NCBI GenBank assembly: GCA_017394925.1
Contig: JAFPWQ010000228.1
Span: 1-5,775, forward strand
Source of the DNA: Synergistaceae bacterium
Lineage (GTDB): Bacteria; Synergistota; Synergistia; Synergistales; Aminobacteriaceae
Direction: 5' to 3'
Length of the DNA: 5,775 nt
Of the stretch, positions 4,749 through 5,775 are shown one piece after another. Within the stretch, counting starts at the first letter, position 1. Every line of letters begins with the position of its first letter. Made by a program: the position numbers and the translations under genes. The notes under the pieces were generated by a model that did not search any database, had not been told where the DNA came from, and worked only from the letters and a program-made list of their open reading frames with translations.

Positions 4749-5775
4749 ATGAAAATTGCAATTGGATGCGATCATGCCGGTTTCAGACTCAAAGACGCAG
4801 TTGTAAATTTCCTCAAGGGCCGACAGATTGAATTTGTTGACATGGGAGCCTATGAATATGACAAGGACGATGATTATACCGACGCTGCTTTCAAAGTTGC
4901 AGGAATGATTCTTGATCAGGAAGCAAACGCCGGTATTTTAATGTGCGGAACAGGATTCGGAATCTCAATCGCCGCAAACAAAATACCAGGTATACGCGCA
5001 GTTGCCTGCCATGATACTGAGAGTGCGAGAATGGCCAAAGCTCACAATGACATCAACGTTATCACGCTCGGAGGAAATATAATCGATCCCGAAAATGTCT
5101 CGGAGATATTAAGCACATGGCTTGATACAGAGTTTCAGGGCGGAAGGCATCTCCGAAGGCTGAACAAGATAGCGAGTGCAGAGAAAGCAACATTATCGGT
5201 TGTTCATCAGGGCGGAGGAAAAGTAGTAATCTTCAATCATCCGTTAGTGCAGCACAAAGTCAGCATAATCCGTGATGTGAACACAAGCTCAAAGCAGTTC
5301 AGGGAATTGTTACAGGAGATCGCCGGCTTAATGGTCTACGAGATAACGCGTAATCTTCCGTTACATGAAGTTGAGATTCAGACTCCCATAGCGAAGACAA
5401 TCGGGCGTACACTCGAAGGAAGAAAACTCGCAATCGTTCCTGTGTTACGCGCAGGCCTGGGCATGGTTGACGGAATATTACAGCTTGTGCCAAACGCAAA
5501 GGTAGGTCATATTGGACTCTACAGAGACCCCACGACACTTGAACCTGTCGAATATTACTGCAAGCTTCCGTTCGACATCGAAGAAAGAGAGATTTTTGTT
5601 CTTGACCCAATGCTTGCGACAGGAGGATCATCATCGGCGGCAATTTCACTCATCAAGAAACGCGGCGGCAAAAAAATTTCGCTTGTGTGTCTTATCGGTG
5701 CACCTGAAGGAATCGAACGCATCCGCAAAGATCATCCCGAAGTTGGAATATTCATCGCGGCTCTTGATTCACATC
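4749..5775 (+). CDS. RpiB-Upp fusion: ribose-5-P isomerase B plus uracil phosphoribosyltransferase (3' end cut off)
   Basis: A single frame without stops joins two complete enzyme families. Residues 1-146 are ribose-5-phosphate isomerase B (ribulose-5-P to ribose-5-P): GCDHAGF at 6-12, catalytic C66 in LMCGTGFGIS, H99 in AHND and R133 in GGRH, numbered as in E. coli RpiB. After a short linker (about 147-157, ending GGG), residues 158-342 are uracil phosphoribosyltransferase (uracil + PRPP to UMP): NHPLVQHK at 163-170, VPVLRAGLGMVDG, LEPVEYY, and the PRPP loop DPMLATGGSSS at 286-296. About 22 C-terminal residues, including the uracil-binding GDAGD segment, are beyond the window. There is no ATG, GTG or TTG between the domains that could start a separate Upp; GGAGG at 5214-5218 may be a relic of one. 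In B. subtilis rpiB and upp are near neighbours, with glyA between, so fusion after loss of spacing is plausible. No catalytic residue visible here is missing, so both activities are expected. Confidence 0.93.
   Translation, partial: MKIAIGCDHAGFRLKDAVVNFLKGRQIEFVDMGAYEYDKDDDYTDAAFKVAGMILDQEANAGILMCGTGFGISIAANKIPGIRAVACHDTESARMAKAHNDINVITLGGNIIDPENVSEILSTWLDTEFQGGRHLRRLNKIASAEKATLSVVHQGGGKVVIFNHPLVQHKVSIIRDVNTSSKQFRELLQEIAGLMVYEITRNLPLHEVEIQTPIAKTIGRTLEGRKLAIVPVLRAGLGMVDGILQLVPNAKVGHIGLYRDPTTLEPVEYYCKLPFDIEEREIFVLDPMLATGGSSSAAISLIKKRGGKKISLVCLIGAPEGIERIRKDHPEVGIFIAALDSH

Noticed and set aside
5299..5649. 116-codon frame antisense to the Upp domain
   Set aside because: It lies opposite a conserved enzyme, with no ribosome binding site and no family likeness.

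Overview
The window looks like a chromosomal housekeeping region of an anaerobic bacterium of the Firmicutes/Synergistota type. The basis is strong AGGAGG ribosome binding sites, an FAD-dependent ThyX instead of ThyA, a DUF1385 (YqhQ-like) membrane protein next to prfA, and the clustering of rpmE, prfA, rpiB and upp, which recalls the Bacillus subtilis rpmE-tdk-prfA-prmC...rpiB-glyA-upp neighbourhood. Synergistota is my preferred guess, but the window alone does not prove it.

Layout. Everything from 26 to 4670 is on the minus strand and reads right to left: an Rpn-family PD-(D/E)XK nuclease (4670-3801), a 52-residue ORF overlapping its stop by ATGA (3804-3646), rpsO (3525-3259), rpmE (3243-3013), a Rho-independent terminator (2995-2972), thyX (2968-2279), the DUF1385 gene (2268-1336), a 230-bp stretch of decayed copies of the prfA 5' end, and prfA (1105-26). 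On the plus strand, one uninterrupted frame from 4749 to the window edge encodes ribose-5-phosphate isomerase B fused to uracil phosphoribosyltransferase. A 78-bp gap with overlapping divergent promoters separates it from the nuclease gene.

Function. rpsO, rpmE and prfA serve translation (two ribosomal proteins and release factor 1). thyX makes dTMP, and the RpiB-Upp fusion joins two steps on either side of PRPP synthesis in uracil salvage, so the theme is translation plus pyrimidine supply. The nuclease unit is the accessory element, placed between rpsO and rpiB-upp.

Most unusual points: (1) the Rpn gene has no Shine-Dalgarno at its own start, but a near-perfect one before an internal ATG encoding its last 55 residues, and is followed by a separate, translationally coupled gene for a paralogue of that same tail; this resembles a toxin with intragenic and extra antitoxins. 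(2) Four degenerate copies of the start of prfA lie between DUF1385 and prfA, the first forming an ATGA junction with DUF1385. (3) RpiB and Upp are fused. (4) The terminator after rpmE ends three bases before the only possible thyX start, which has no ribosome binding site.
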